A stretch of DNA of 8,500 nucleotides from Gemmatimonadota bacterium (GCA_019240375.1 JAFAYN010000632.1:1-8500); one strand, 5' to 3'. Shown: positions 1 to 6,284, numbered from the stretch's first letter. The notes: generated by a model not told the origin, from the letters alone. Numbers and translations: made by a program.

Positions 1-55
1 AGGCCTGGGCGCGGTCTACATTGCAGGCACACCCTCGTTCGTCCCCTCGTACCGC

Positions 56-60
56 GGAGG
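56..60 (+). promoter_or_regulatory. Shine-Dalgarno deciding the start at 66
   Basis: GGAGG lies 5 bases before the ATG at 66. It selects that ATG over the in-frame ATG at 21, which has no comparable purine-rich motif upstream and would put 15 charged and polar residues in front of the signal peptide. Confidence 0.7.
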
Positions 61-65
61 CCTAC

Positions 66-431
66 ATGCGCAGGATCGGAATTCCCATCGTACTCGCGCT
101 CGCCACCCTCGGACTGGCCGGCACCAGCCGCCCCGCCGATGCCCGGATGCGACTCACCGTCACGGCGGATTGCTCGCCCAACGGGGTGACGGCCTATGGC
201 CCCGCCTTTACCTGCACCGCCTTCACCGGCGGCCTCCCTGCCAACACCGCGTCCTACACCTACACGTGGGACGTCACCGTGGGCGGGTCGAGCTACCACG
301 AGTATACCCGGTCCTTCAGGGAATACTGCACCATCGGGCAGACGATCACCGGGACGGTCACGGTGCAGGACGGCACGGGGGCCACGGCGACGGCCTCTTC
401 GACGACATACTGCGCCAGCTCGGCTTCGTAG
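66..431 (+). CDS. Small secreted protein, four cysteines, beta-rich (unrecognised family)
   Basis: I do not recognise the family. The 121-residue product begins with a classic Sec signal peptide: basic MRR, hydrophobic core at residues 4-19, and a likely signal peptidase I site after Ala26 (PADA|RM). The mature part of about 95 residues is rich in Thr, Ser, Gly, Tyr and alternating hydrophobics, as in beta-sandwich (PKD/Ig-like) folds; the stretch around residues 93-110 (TVTVQDGTGATATA) recalls the final strands of PKD-type domains. Four cysteines at 36, 50, 88 and 116 could form two disulfides, fitting an exported protein. The start at 66 is set by GGAGG five bases upstream. It is monocistronic: a strong terminator follows 25 bases after the stop. 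Location is predicted as periplasmic or extracellular; function is unknown. The gene is convincing because of signal peptide, ribosome site and terminator, not because of homology. Confidence 0.75.
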   Translation: MRRIGIPIVLALATLGLAGTSRPADARMRLTVTADCSPNGVTAYGPAFTCTAFTGGLPANTASYTYTWDVTVGGSSYHEYTRSFREYCTIGQTITGTVTVQDGTGATATASSTTYCASSAS

Positions 432-456
432 CAGACCGGGGTCTTCGCGTGAAACA

Positions 457-497
457 GGGACCGGACCGGCGAGCGCCGGTCCGGTCCCTTTCCTTTT
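457..497 (+). terminator. Strong intrinsic terminator after the secreted-protein gene
   Basis: A perfect 14-bp stem, GGGACCGGACCGGC (457-470) and GCCGGTCCGGTCCC (475-488), closes on a GAGC tetraloop and is followed directly by TTTCCTTTT. This is a complete Rho-independent terminator and isolates the first gene from the dehydrogenase gene downstream. The 74 bases from 498 to 571 hold the leader of the next gene, with no clear -35/-10 pair that I can see. Confidence 0.9.
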
Positions 498-571
498 CCC
501 GGCTCCGGCACGGCGGTTGCGGCCCGCGCCCTCCCCGGCAGGAGGCGTGAGGATCACCAGGGAGGGGCGAA

Positions 572-1606
572 ATGGACATCGAGCTGAAGCCGCTGGACCA
601 GCAGGTCGTGGTCGTCACCGGCGCGTCGAGCGGGATCGGGCTGGCCACCGCGCGGCTGGCCGCCAAGCGCGGGGCGAAGGTGGTGCTGGCGGCGCGGAGC
701 CGCGACGACCTGAAGCGCGCGGTGAAGGAGATCCGCAAGCACGGCGGCGAGGCGACCTACGTGGTGGCCGATGTCGGCGACCCGGGCGACGTGGAGAAGG
801 TCGCCGAGACGGCGGTGCGCGAGTTCGGGGGGATCGACACCTGGATCAACAACGCCGGCGTTTCCATCTACGGGCGGATCGAGGCGGTGGAGCTGGACGA
901 CGCCCGCCAGCTCTTCGAGACCAACTACTGGGGGGTGGTGCACGGCTCGCTGGTGGCGGTGGAGTACCTGCGCGAGCACGGCGGCGCGCTGATCAACCTG
1001 GGGAGCGCCGTGTCCGACCGGGCCATCCCGCTGCAGGGGTACTATTCGGCCAGCAAGCACGCGGTGAAGGGGTTCACCGACGCGCTGCGGATGGAGCTGG
1101 AAAAGGACGAGGTGCCGGTCTCGGTGACGCTGATCAAGCCGGGCTCCATCAACACGCCCTTTCCCAAGCACGCCAAGAACCTGATGCTCACCGAGCCCAC
1201 CCTCCCGCCGCCGGTGTACTCGCCGCGGGTGGTGGCGCGCGCCATCCTGCACTGCGCCGAGAGGCCGGTGCGCAGCATCAGCGTGGGGGGCGGCGGGCGG
1301 ATGATCGGGGCGATGGGGAGTGTGGCGCCGGGGCTCGCCGACCGCTACATGGAAAAGTCTCTCTTCAGGCAGCAGCGCACCTCCGAGCTTTCGCCCCCGG
1401 GGCGCAAGGACACGCTCCACAGGGCCCGCCGCAACGACGGCGCCGAGGAGGGGGACTACGCCGGGCACGTGATGCGGACCAGCGCTTACACCGGAGCGAA
1501 GCTGCACCCGGTGCGCGCGGTACTGGCGGTGGCGGCGCTGGGGGCCGGGGTCGCCCTGGCGCTGCGGGGCGACTCGCGCGGGTCCGGCCCGGGGTACGGC
1601 GGCTGA
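572..1606 (+). CDS. SDR-family NADP-dependent oxidoreductase with C-terminal hydrophobic tail
   Basis: Classical short-chain dehydrogenase/reductase, 344 residues, catalysing NAD(P)-linked oxidation or reduction of a carbonyl/hydroxyl group; substrate unknown. The Rossmann glycine motif TGASSGIG is at 16-23, Arg42 after the second strand suggests NADP(H) preference, NNAG is at 93-96, and the catalytic set Asn118, Ser145, Tyr158, Lys162 (YSASK) is complete, with the usual 13-residue Ser-Tyr spacing. KPGSINTPF follows the active site as in the family. The normal SDR fold ends near residue 250-265; the remaining 80 or so residues are a charged linker and then a hydrophobic stretch (about 315-331) that could anchor the enzyme to the membrane. 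GGAGGGG (561-567) precedes the ATG. The stop overlaps the proposed start of the FAD oxidoreductase downstream, so the two are probably co-translated and may act on the same lipid-like substrate. Confidence 0.93.
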   Translation: MDIELKPLDQQVVVVTGASSGIGLATARLAAKRGAKVVLAARSRDDLKRAVKEIRKHGGEATYVVADVGDPGDVEKVAETAVREFGGIDTWINNAGVSIYGRIEAVELDDARQLFETNYWGVVHGSLVAVEYLREHGGALINLGSAVSDRAIPLQGYYSASKHAVKGFTDALRMELEKDEVPVSVTLIKPGSINTPFPKHAKNLMLTEPTLPPPVYSPRVVARAILHCAERPVRSISVGGGGRMIGAMGSVAPGLADRYMEKSLFRQQRTSELSPPGRKDTLHRARRNDGAEEGDYAGHVMRTSAYTGAKLHPVRAVLAVAALGAGVALALRGDSRGSGPGYGG

Positions 1607-3243
1607 CACCGGCGCGCGGGACGCCGGGAGCGGGGCCCTCCGCCCCGCTCGACGTCGCCGTGGTCGGCGCCGGACACAACGCCCTGATCGCCGCCGCCTA
1701 CCTGGCCCGCGCCGGGAAGCGGGTGGCGGTGTTCGAGCGCGCTGCCCGCCCGGGCGGCGCGGTGCAGACCCGCGACGACGTCTTTCCCGGGTACCGGATC
1801 GACGTCGGCTCGTCGGCCCACATCCTGATCCACCTCACCCCCATCCTGACCGAGCTGGAGCTGGAGCGGTACGGGCTCCGCTACGTGGACTGCGACCCGT
1901 GGGGGTTCTACCCGCTGGAGGACGGACGCTCCCTCCTGTTCTGGAAGGACGTGGACCGGACGTGCGAGTCGATCGCCGCCGTGTCGCCCCCGGACGCGGA
2001 AGCGTACCGCCGCTTCGTGGCGGAGTGGCGGCCGATCAGCGAGGCGGTGCTGCGGACCTTTCTGGGGCCGCCGAAGGCGGGGCGGATCGCCTGGGCCATG
2101 GCGCGCTCCGGCGGCTTCGGGCGCGGCGGGGCGGGGCAGCTCCAGACCATCCTGGGCGGGTACCGGGCGCTGGTGGACGCCACCTTCCGCCACCCCGCGG
2201 TGCGCGCCGCCGTGGAGTGGATGGCGGCGCAGTCCGGCCCCCCACCGGGGGAGCTGGGGTCGGCGCCGCTGGCGGGGTGGCACGGCCTCTACCACCAGAG
2301 CGGGGTGAAGCGGGCGGTGGGGGGCTCGGGGGCGCTGACGGACGCGCTGGTGCGGCTGATCCGGGCGCACGGCGGGGAGGTGCACACCTCCTCGCCGGTG
2401 CGGCGTATCGTGGTGGAGGGGGGGCGCGCGGTGGGGGTGGAGGTGGCGGAGGGGGAGGAGCCGGGCGTCCCGCTGGACGCGCCCCTCCCCCCGCCCGGGC
2501 CGATACGGCGGGTGGCGGCGCGCGCGGTGCTGGCCGGGTGCCACGTGGGCGTCACCTTCGGGCGGCTGCTGGCCGACGCGCCGGAGGCCGCCGACCTGCG
2601 CGCGCGGGTGGCGCGGCTGCGCGTGGGGAACGGGTTCGGGATGGTGCTGCGCTGCGCCACCTCCGAGCTTCCCGCCTACGCCGGTGCCCCGGCGGACGGC
2701 TCCCCCGGCCCCATGCACCGGGGGCTGCAGCTCCTCTGCCCGCCGGCCCCCTTCCTGGACCACGCCTACGCCGACTTCCTGCGCGGCGAGCCGGCGCGCG
2801 ACCCCGCCGTGGTGGCGATGACCTGGACCGCGGTGGACCCCTCGCTCGCCCCCGCGGGGAAGCACCTCCTTTTCGCCTGGGCGCAGTACCACCCGTACGC
2901 GCTGGCGGGGGGCGTCTCGTGGGACGCGATCCGCGACCGCGAGGCGGAGCGGATCCTGGCGGCGGTGGGGCGCTTCGCCCCCAACGTCCCCGGGTGCGTG
3001 GAGCAGGTGTACGTCCAGACCCCCGCCGACCTGGAGCGGGAGATCGGGCTCCCCGGGGGGAACGTGATGCACCTGGAGATGAGCCTCGACCAGATGTTCT
3101 TCTTCCGCCCCCTCCCGGAGCTCTCCTCCTACCGCACTCCCATCCGCGGCCTCTTCCTGACCGGCGCCAGCACCCACCCCGGAGGCGGCGTGTTCGGCGC
3201 CTCGGGGCGGAGCGCGGCCCGGGTGGTGCTGGACGCGACGTGA
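1603..3243 (+). CDS. CrtI/PYROXD2-like FAD-dependent oxidoreductase (phytoene dehydrogenase-related)
   Basis: FAD-dependent amine-oxidase/phytoene-desaturase superfamily (COG1233 type), about 546 residues. Counting from 1603, the dinucleotide motif DVAVVGAGHNAL is at 17-28, the ribose-binding Glu45 is followed by RPGG (49-52), a mid-protein segment (about 238-282) has the usual GGSGALTDAL and GGEVHTSSPVRRI pattern, and the C-terminus (516-536) carries the FAD-contacting GLFLTGASTHPGGGVFGASG signature. Such enzymes desaturate or oxidise isoprenoids and other hydrophobic substrates; this member resembles the PYROXD2-like branch, so carotenoid synthesis is not implied, and no other crt gene is visible. 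The start is a problem: no ATG, GTG or TTG lies just upstream of the first beta strand. CTG at 1603, overlapping the upstream TGA, is my choice. GTG at 1660 is the only standard alternative nearby but would delete the first beta strand (DVAV). The end is certain. Confidence 0.9.
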   Translation: MTPARGTPGAGPSAPLDVAVVGAGHNALIAAAYLARAGKRVAVFERAARPGGAVQTRDDVFPGYRIDVGSSAHILIHLTPILTELELERYGLRYVDCDPWGFYPLEDGRSLLFWKDVDRTCESIAAVSPPDAEAYRRFVAEWRPISEAVLRTFLGPPKAGRIAWAMARSGGFGRGGAGQLQTILGGYRALVDATFRHPAVRAAVEWMAAQSGPPPGELGSAPLAGWHGLYHQSGVKRAVGGSGALTDALVRLIRAHGGEVHTSSPVRRIVVEGGRAVGVEVAEGEEPGVPLDAPLPPPGPIRRVAARAVLAGCHVGVTFGRLLADAPEAADLRARVARLRVGNGFGMVLRCATSELPAYAGAPADGSPGPMHRGLQLLCPPAPFLDHAYADFLRGEPARDPAVVAMTWTAVDPSLAPAGKHLLFAWAQYHPYALAGGVSWDAIRDREAERILAAVGRFAPNVPGCVEQVYVQTPADLEREIGLPGGNVMHLEMSLDQMFFFRPLPELSSYRTPIRGLFLTGASTHPGGGVFGASGRSAARVVLDAT

Positions 3244-3245
3244 TC

Positions 3246-3277
3246 CGGGTGCGCCGCCGCTCTCCGCGGCGCACCCG
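3246..3277. terminator. Perfect hairpin between convergent units, no T-tract
   Basis: CGGGTGCGCCGC (3246-3257) pairs perfectly with GCGGCGCACCCG (3266-3277) around an 8-base loop. It starts three bases after the oxidoreductase stop and ends 17 bases from the stop of the convergent SRPBCC gene, so it is placed to act on transcripts from both sides. Neither flank has a run of T, so it is either a T-less terminator or a 3'-end-stabilising hairpin. Confidence 0.6.
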
Positions 3278-3294
3278 TGCCACGCCCGGCCGCG

Positions 3295-3777
3295 TCAGGC
3301 CGACGCCAGGTAGGCCGGGAGCCGCTTCTGCAGCTGTCCCCGCCAGCCGCCGCTGTTGCCGAGGAACGCCGACTCGCGGCGCGCTTCGGGGAGCGCGGCG
3401 AAGCCCGACTCCACCACCCGGAGCAGCGTCCCGCCCCCGGGCGCGTCCTCGAGCGTGAAGGTGACGAGCGTGCGCGGCTCCGCGGCGTAGTCGACGGCCG
3501 GGTCGACGGCGTGCGGGTGCCAGCGCCACGCGAAGCGTTGCTCGGGGACCATCTCCTCGACGATCGCGTCGAAGACGACGTGCTCGTAGCCCGGACTGGT
3601 GATGTGTCCGGACACCTGCGCGCCGGGGGCGATGGTGGCGCCGGCGAGATTCACGCCGAACCAGGTGCCCAGCTCGTCGGCGTTCGTGAGCGCGCGCCAG
3701 ACGCGGGCGCGGGGGGCGTGCAGCAGGACCTGCTCCTCGATGCGGTCGCCGCTCGTGGGAAGGGTGGTGGTCGTCAC
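3295..3777 (-). CDS. SRPBCC (AHSA1/START-like) domain protein paired with ArsR regulator
   Basis: A 160-residue single-domain protein of the AHSA1/START-like (SRPBCC) group, whose helix-grip fold forms a hydrophobic ligand pocket. Visible family marks are the opening strand and helix APRARVWRALTNADELGTWFG (21-41), a central FAWRW strand, the paired strands TLVTFTLED and GGGTLLRVVESGF, and a long C-terminal helix from GGWRGQLQKRLPAYL. Translation starts at GTG 3777-3775, which overlaps the upstream ArsR stop as GTGA; GGAGA (3785-3789) sits 7 bases before it. A longer reading from ATG 3873 would add 32 Arg/Pro-rich residues lying inside the ArsR gene and is rejected. ArsR-AHSA1 operons are common in bacteria; ligand and role are generally unknown, with binding or detoxification of a small hydrophobic compound as a reasonable guess. 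The ligand here is not deducible. Confidence 0.9.
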   Translation of the reverse strand: MTTTTLPTSGDRIEEQVLLHAPRARVWRALTNADELGTWFGVNLAGATIAPGAQVSGHITSPGYEHVVFDAIVEEMVPEQRFAWRWHPHAVDPAVDYAAEPRTLVTFTLEDAPGGGTLLRVVESGFAALPEARRESAFLGNSGGWRGQLQKRLPAYLASA

Positions 3778-4106
3778 GTGGGATTCTCCGGTGAAGGGTC
3801 GCCGTCGTCGGCGAGGTGGCGCTGGAGCGCGGCGAGCTTGCCACGCCAGAACTTCCGGTACGGCTCGAGCCAAGCGTCGACTTCGGCGAGCGGCTCGGGG
3901 CGCAGGCTGTAGATGCGGCGCTGCGCGGCGACGCGCACCTCGACGAGTCCGGCGTCGCGCAGCACGCGCAGGTGCTTCGACACGGCGGGCTGGCTCATGT
4001 CGAGCGCGTCCACGAGCTCGCCCACGGTGCGTTCCCGCTCTCTCAGCAGGTCCAGCACGCGGCGGCGATTCGGCTCGGCGAGGATCTCGAACAGGGTGGC
4101 GGTCAT
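3774..4106 (-). CDS. ArsR-family winged-helix transcriptional regulator
   Basis: A 110-residue winged helix-turn-helix repressor of the ArsR family. It opens with LFEILAEPNRRRVLDLL (5-21), the recognition helix lies in SQPAVSKHLRVLRDAGLV (38-55), and the wing follows with VRVAAQRRIYSL (57-68). The tail has the Trp/Tyr-rich helix WLEPYRKFWRGKLAAL found in regulators paired with SRPBCC proteins. There are no cysteines at all, so the ELCVCDL-type arsenic/metal site is absent and this is not a classical metal sensor. It is first in a two-gene minus-strand operon with the SRPBCC gene (4-base overlap, TGA within GTGA) and is expected to repress its own promoter. No Shine-Dalgarno precedes the ATG at 4106; the candidate -10 lies so close that the message may be leaderless. 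The inducer is unknown. Confidence 0.93.
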   Translation of the reverse strand: MTATLFEILAEPNRRRVLDLLRERERTVGELVDALDMSQPAVSKHLRVLRDAGLVEVRVAAQRRIYSLRPEPLAEVDAWLEPYRKFWRGKLAALQRHLADDGDPSPENPT

Positions 4107-4110
4107 GGCT

Positions 4111-4142
4111 ATAATATGCTCAAATGGTTATATGCTTGTAAA
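4111..4142 (-). promoter_or_regulatory. Candidate promoter of the arsR-SRPBCC operon
   Basis: On the minus strand, TTTACA (4142-4137) is a good -35 match. CATATT (4118-4113) lies 18 bp downstream, and TATTAT (4116-4111) overlaps it as an alternative -10. With the first choice, transcription would begin at about the A of the ArsR ATG (4106). The region is strongly AT-rich against a very GC-rich background. Which hexamer is used cannot be settled by reading. Confidence 0.5.
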
Positions 4143-4149
4143 GGCATAT
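4114..4149. promoter_or_regulatory. Candidate ArsR operator: three ATATGC half-sites
   Basis: ATATGC occurs at 4114-4119 and 4130-4135 as a direct repeat 16 bp apart, and as its inverse GCATAT at 4144-4149. The last two make a 6-8-6 inverted repeat centred on the -35 region, while the first covers the -10. ArsR-family dimers bind short AT-rich inverted repeats overlapping their own promoter, so this is the expected place and form of an autoregulatory operator. Binding is inferred. Confidence 0.5.
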
Positions 4150-4162
4150 GATGATGGAACAC

Positions 4163-4178
4163 GGTTCCGGGGTTCCGG
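4163..4178. repeat. Perfect tandem duplication of GGTTCCGG
   Basis: GGTTCCGG is repeated exactly, at 4163-4170 and 4171-4178, between the AT-rich operator island and the chemoreceptor promoter. The first copy also pairs with GGAAC at 4156-4160 to form a small GGAAC/GTTCC hairpin. It could be a regulator binding site or chance; no known motif is assigned. Confidence 0.35.
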
Positions 4179-4211
4179 ACGCGACGAGATGGCCTGTTTG
4201 TCCATGGTTTG

Positions 4212-4240
4212 TTGACAGTTGTTTCTCCTCCCCTTAGAAT
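4212..4240 (+). promoter_or_regulatory. Near-consensus sigma70 promoter for the chemoreceptor-FIST operon
   Basis: TTGACA (4212-4217), a 17-bp spacer, and TAGAAT (4235-4240) form the best promoter in the window: perfect -35, one mismatch in the -10, ideal spacing. Transcription should start near 4247, leaving a leader of about 78 bases before the ATG at 4325. It is divergent from the arsR promoter about 95 bp away, so the two may influence each other. The 218 bases between the arsR and chemoreceptor starts are filled by these control elements. Confidence 0.75.
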
Positions 4241-4259
4241 TGCCCCTTCGCTGAAGCTG

Positions 4260-4274
4260 CCCGGCCGCGCCGGG
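4260..4274 (+). other. Short hairpin in the chemoreceptor leader
   Basis: CCCGGC (4260-4265) pairs with GCCGGG (4269-4274) over a 3-base loop, just inside the predicted transcript. Its 3' arm takes in the first base of the alternative GTG start at 4274, which argues mildly against that start. It may only reflect GC richness. Confidence 0.3.
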
Positions 4275-4324
4275 TGCCGGTGTCCCGCAACACCCGCTGC
4301 CCCCGTGGCAGTCCTCCTTCGGCC

Positions 4325-6025
4325 ATGACGCCGTCCGCCAGCGCGCGCGTGCTGCGCATGCCCCACGATATCCCCGCCCCTCCTGCGGCTCCGCCGCCGC
4401 CCGTACCTGCTCCCTCCGTCCCCGGGCGGGAGGACGAGGACGCCTTCGTGCTGCGCGGCTACCAGGCGCACGGGATCGGCACGCGCTGGGCGCTGATCCC
4501 GCTGGCGCTGGTCGTCGCGCTGGCGGGGCGCTGGAGCGGGGCCATCCAGTCCTCGCTCGCCATCACCCTGGGGCTCGCCGCCTTCATCTCCGTCGCCAAC
4601 GGGGCGGGGAGCTGGCTGCTGCGCTCCGGGCGCTTCGCTCCCTGGCAGTTCCACGCGCTGCTGGGGGTGGACGCGGTGGTCATCGCCGCCTTCGCGGCGG
4701 CGCTCGGCCCGCAGGGATACCTGGTCCTCCCGCTCTTCGTCTTTTCCATCGGCAACTTCGCGCTGCAGGCCCCCCGCGCCGGACTATGGATGCTGGTGGC
4801 GACCGCGCTCCTGTACCCGCCGGGGCGGGTGGCCGGGTACGTGGCCGCGGGGGCGCCGGTCCCCTGGGCGCTGATCGGGCTGGAGTGGGTCTTCCTGGTG
4901 GGGATCGCCGCCGTGGGGAGCGGGCAGAACGCCGCCCTCCTGTCCTCCCTGCGTGAGCTTCGCGGGGGGCTGGCCCACATGGAGCGCGGCGACTTCGCCG
5001 CCCGCCTCCCGGAGCGGGGGGAGACCAACGTCGGGCTGGTGTTCCGCAGCGCCAACCGGGTGTCCACCTCGGTGGAGGGGATGATGCTCGAGATCCAGGA
5101 CCAGGCTCGCTCGCTCGCCTCGCTGGCCGAGGAGCTTGCCGCCACCGCCGAGCAGGTGCAGCTCTCCGCGGGGGAGGTGGGGAGCGCGTCGGGCGAGGCG
5201 GCCGGGTACGCCGAGCGGCAGATGGAGCTGATCACCGGCGGGGCCGACGCCATGGAGCGGCTGGCCGTCCACAACTTCGGGTTGCGCGAGGCCGCCGCCG
5301 CCTCGGCCGAGGGGGCGCGGCGGACCACCCAGGAGAGCGACGAGCACGCGGGGCGGATCGCCCAGGCGGGGTCGCTCCTGGTGGAGGTGGGGGACGGGGT
5401 GGAGCGCTCGTCGTCGTCGCTCGACATGCTGGACACCGCCGGGGAGCGGATCGGCGGCTTCGTCACCGCCATCCAGCAGATCGCCCGGCAGACCAACCTG
5501 CTGGCGCTGAACGCCGCCATCGAGGCGGCGCGCGCCGGCGAGCACGGACGCGGCTTCGCCGTGGTGGCCGACGAGGTCCGCAAGCTGGCCGGGCAGTCGG
5601 GGATGTCGGCGGGGGAGGTGGCCGGGGTGGTGGAGGAGACGCGCCGGGCCATCGCCGACGTGCGGACGCAGCTCGGCGCGGTGCGCGGGCAGCTGGAAGG
5701 GGTGGGCGCCGCCTCGGACGGGAGTCGCGCCGCGCTGGACGCCCTCCTGGCGGCGCTGCGCGAGGCGGGCGGCTCGATCGAGCGGATGCACGGCGAGGTG
5801 GAGGAGCAGGCCCGGGTGATGGACGAGCTGCTCGCCGCCATGCAGGAGATCCAGGAGATCGCCGGGGCCAGCCGCGAGCGAGCCGAGCACACCGCCGCCG
5901 CCGCCCAGGAGCAGTCCGCCGCCACCGAGCAGCTTTCGGCCACCAGCCAGGAGCTGGCCCACATGGCGTCCACCCTGACCGAGCTGGCCGGCCGCTTCCG
6001 CCCCGGCACGGCTGCCCCGAGGTGA
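4325..6025 (+). CDS. Methyl-accepting chemotaxis protein, six-TM, no periplasmic sensor domain
   Basis: A 566-residue chemoreceptor that should signal to the CheA/CheW array. After a Pro-rich N-terminus (15-34) come six probable membrane helices (about 54-70, 77-99, 106-128, 131-148, 152-175, 180-200) joined by short loops, so no periplasmic ligand domain is present. A short HAMP-like linker (about 206-250) leads to the coiled-coil signalling domain. The hairpin tip, about 386-422, is canonical: [20 protein letters not shown] and then [13 protein letters not shown]. Methylation-type sites are seen at [10 protein letters not shown] (525-534) and [10 protein letters not shown] (531-540). There is no NWETF-like CheR tether. 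Arms of roughly 150 residues on either side of the tip suggest about 44 heptads (rough estimate). No clear Shine-Dalgarno marks the start: ATG 4325 is preferred, ATG 4358 and GTG 4274 remain possible. First gene after the sigma70 promoter, followed by the 65-residue and FIST genes. Confidence 0.93.
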   Translation: MTPSASARVLRMPHDIPAPPAAPPPPVPAPSVPGREDEDAFVLRGYQAHGIGTRWALIPLALVVALAGRWSGAIQSSLAITLGLAAFISVANGAGSWLLRSGRFAPWQFHALLGVDAVVIAAFAAALGPQGYLVLPLFVFSIGNFALQAPRAGLWMLVATALLYPPGRVAGYVAAGAPVPWALIGLEWVFLVGIAAVGSGQNAALLSSLRELRGGLAHMERGDFAARLPERGETNVGLVFRSANRVSTSVEGMMLEIQDQARSLASLAEELAATAEQVQLSAGEVGSASGEAAGYAERQMELITGGADAMERLAVHNFGLREAAAASAEGARRTTQESDEHAGRIAQAGSLLVEVGDGVERSSSSLDMLDTAGERIGGFVTAIQQIARQTNLLALNAAIEAARAGEHGRGFAVVADEVRKLAGQSGMSAGEVAGVVEETRRAIADVRTQLGAVRGQLEGVGAASDGSRAALDALLAALREAGGSIERMHGEVEEQARVMDELLAAMQEIQEIAGASRERAEHTAAAAQEQSAATEQLSATSQELAHMASTLTELAGRFRPGTAAPR

Positions 6026-6086
6026 GCGCCGCCCCGTCCTCCGCTCCTCCTCCCCCCACCATTCCACCCCCACCCCGAGGCCCTCG
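6026..6086 (+). other. C-rich, G-poor spacer between chemoreceptor and small gene
   Basis: This 61-base gap is almost all pyrimidine, dominated by C with very few G, in contrast to the G-rich coding strand around it. Unstructured C-rich RNA of this type is what Rho prefers, so partial Rho-dependent termination between receptor and downstream genes is possible. No hairpin and no promoter hexamers are visible in it. Confidence 0.35.
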
Positions 6087-6284
6087 ATGCAGTCGCTCGA
6101 AGAGGTCCGTCACGCCCTGCACGCCCGCCTGGGCGCGACGGACGTTCCCAAGCTGGTCAACACGCGCGTCTTTCTGCGCACGGGCGTGAACCTGTCCGAC
6201 ATCCGCGGCGACCAGAACGCCGACCCCGCGCTGGTCGCCCGGGTGGTCGGCGCCCTCCACGACTTCGGCTACCCCCTTTCCTGA
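6087..6284 (+). CDS. Small 65-residue protein of unknown function, between receptor and FIST genes
   Basis: I do not recognise this protein. It is 65 residues, soluble, without cysteines, signal peptide or membrane segment. The pattern suggests an N-terminal amphipathic helix (LEEVRHALHARL), a middle stretch with LVNTRVFLRTGVNL and SDIRGDQNADP (29 to 47 approx.), and a C-terminal helix ending in VVGALHDFGYPLS, so a compact alpha/beta fold or a small helical adaptor. The ATG at 6087 follows a weak GAGG (6077-6080), and only 11 bases separate its stop from the FIST start, pointing to translational linkage. Both it and the FIST protein begin with Met-Gln-Ser, probably by chance. Codon use matches the neighbours. 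The tight position between a chemoreceptor gene and a FIST gene suggests an accessory to the same signalling unit; this is inference from context. Confidence 0.7.
   Translation: MQSLEEVRHALHARLGATDVPKLVNTRVFLRTGVNLSDIRGDQNADPALVARVVGALHDFGYPLS

Noticed and set aside
196..1602. The oxidoreductase reading frame stays open far upstream, back to an ATG at 196, suggesting a protein of about 1,000 residues.
   Set aside because: The upstream part is low-complexity Arg/Gly/Ala/Pro translation of an alternative frame of the SDR and the secreted-protein gene and runs through a strong terminator. It is an artefact of high GC with few stop codons.
1486..3177. Long open frames on the minus strand opposite the oxidoreductase.
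   Set aside because: They mirror the GC-rich codon pattern of the real gene, read as His/Arg/Gly/Val-rich low complexity, and contain no recognisable motif.
3778..3873. N-terminal extension of the SRPBCC protein to ATG 3873.
   Set aside because: It would overlap the ArsR gene by 100 bases and adds an Arg/Pro-rich stretch outside the domain. GTG 3777 has GGAGA at good spacing and a standard GTGA overlap.
4459..6073. Two long minus-strand open frames (to 516 residues) opposite the chemoreceptor.
   Set aside because: The forward frame has unmistakable chemoreceptor motifs throughout. The reverse frames are Ser/Ala/Pro- or Gly/Leu/His-rich shadows of it.
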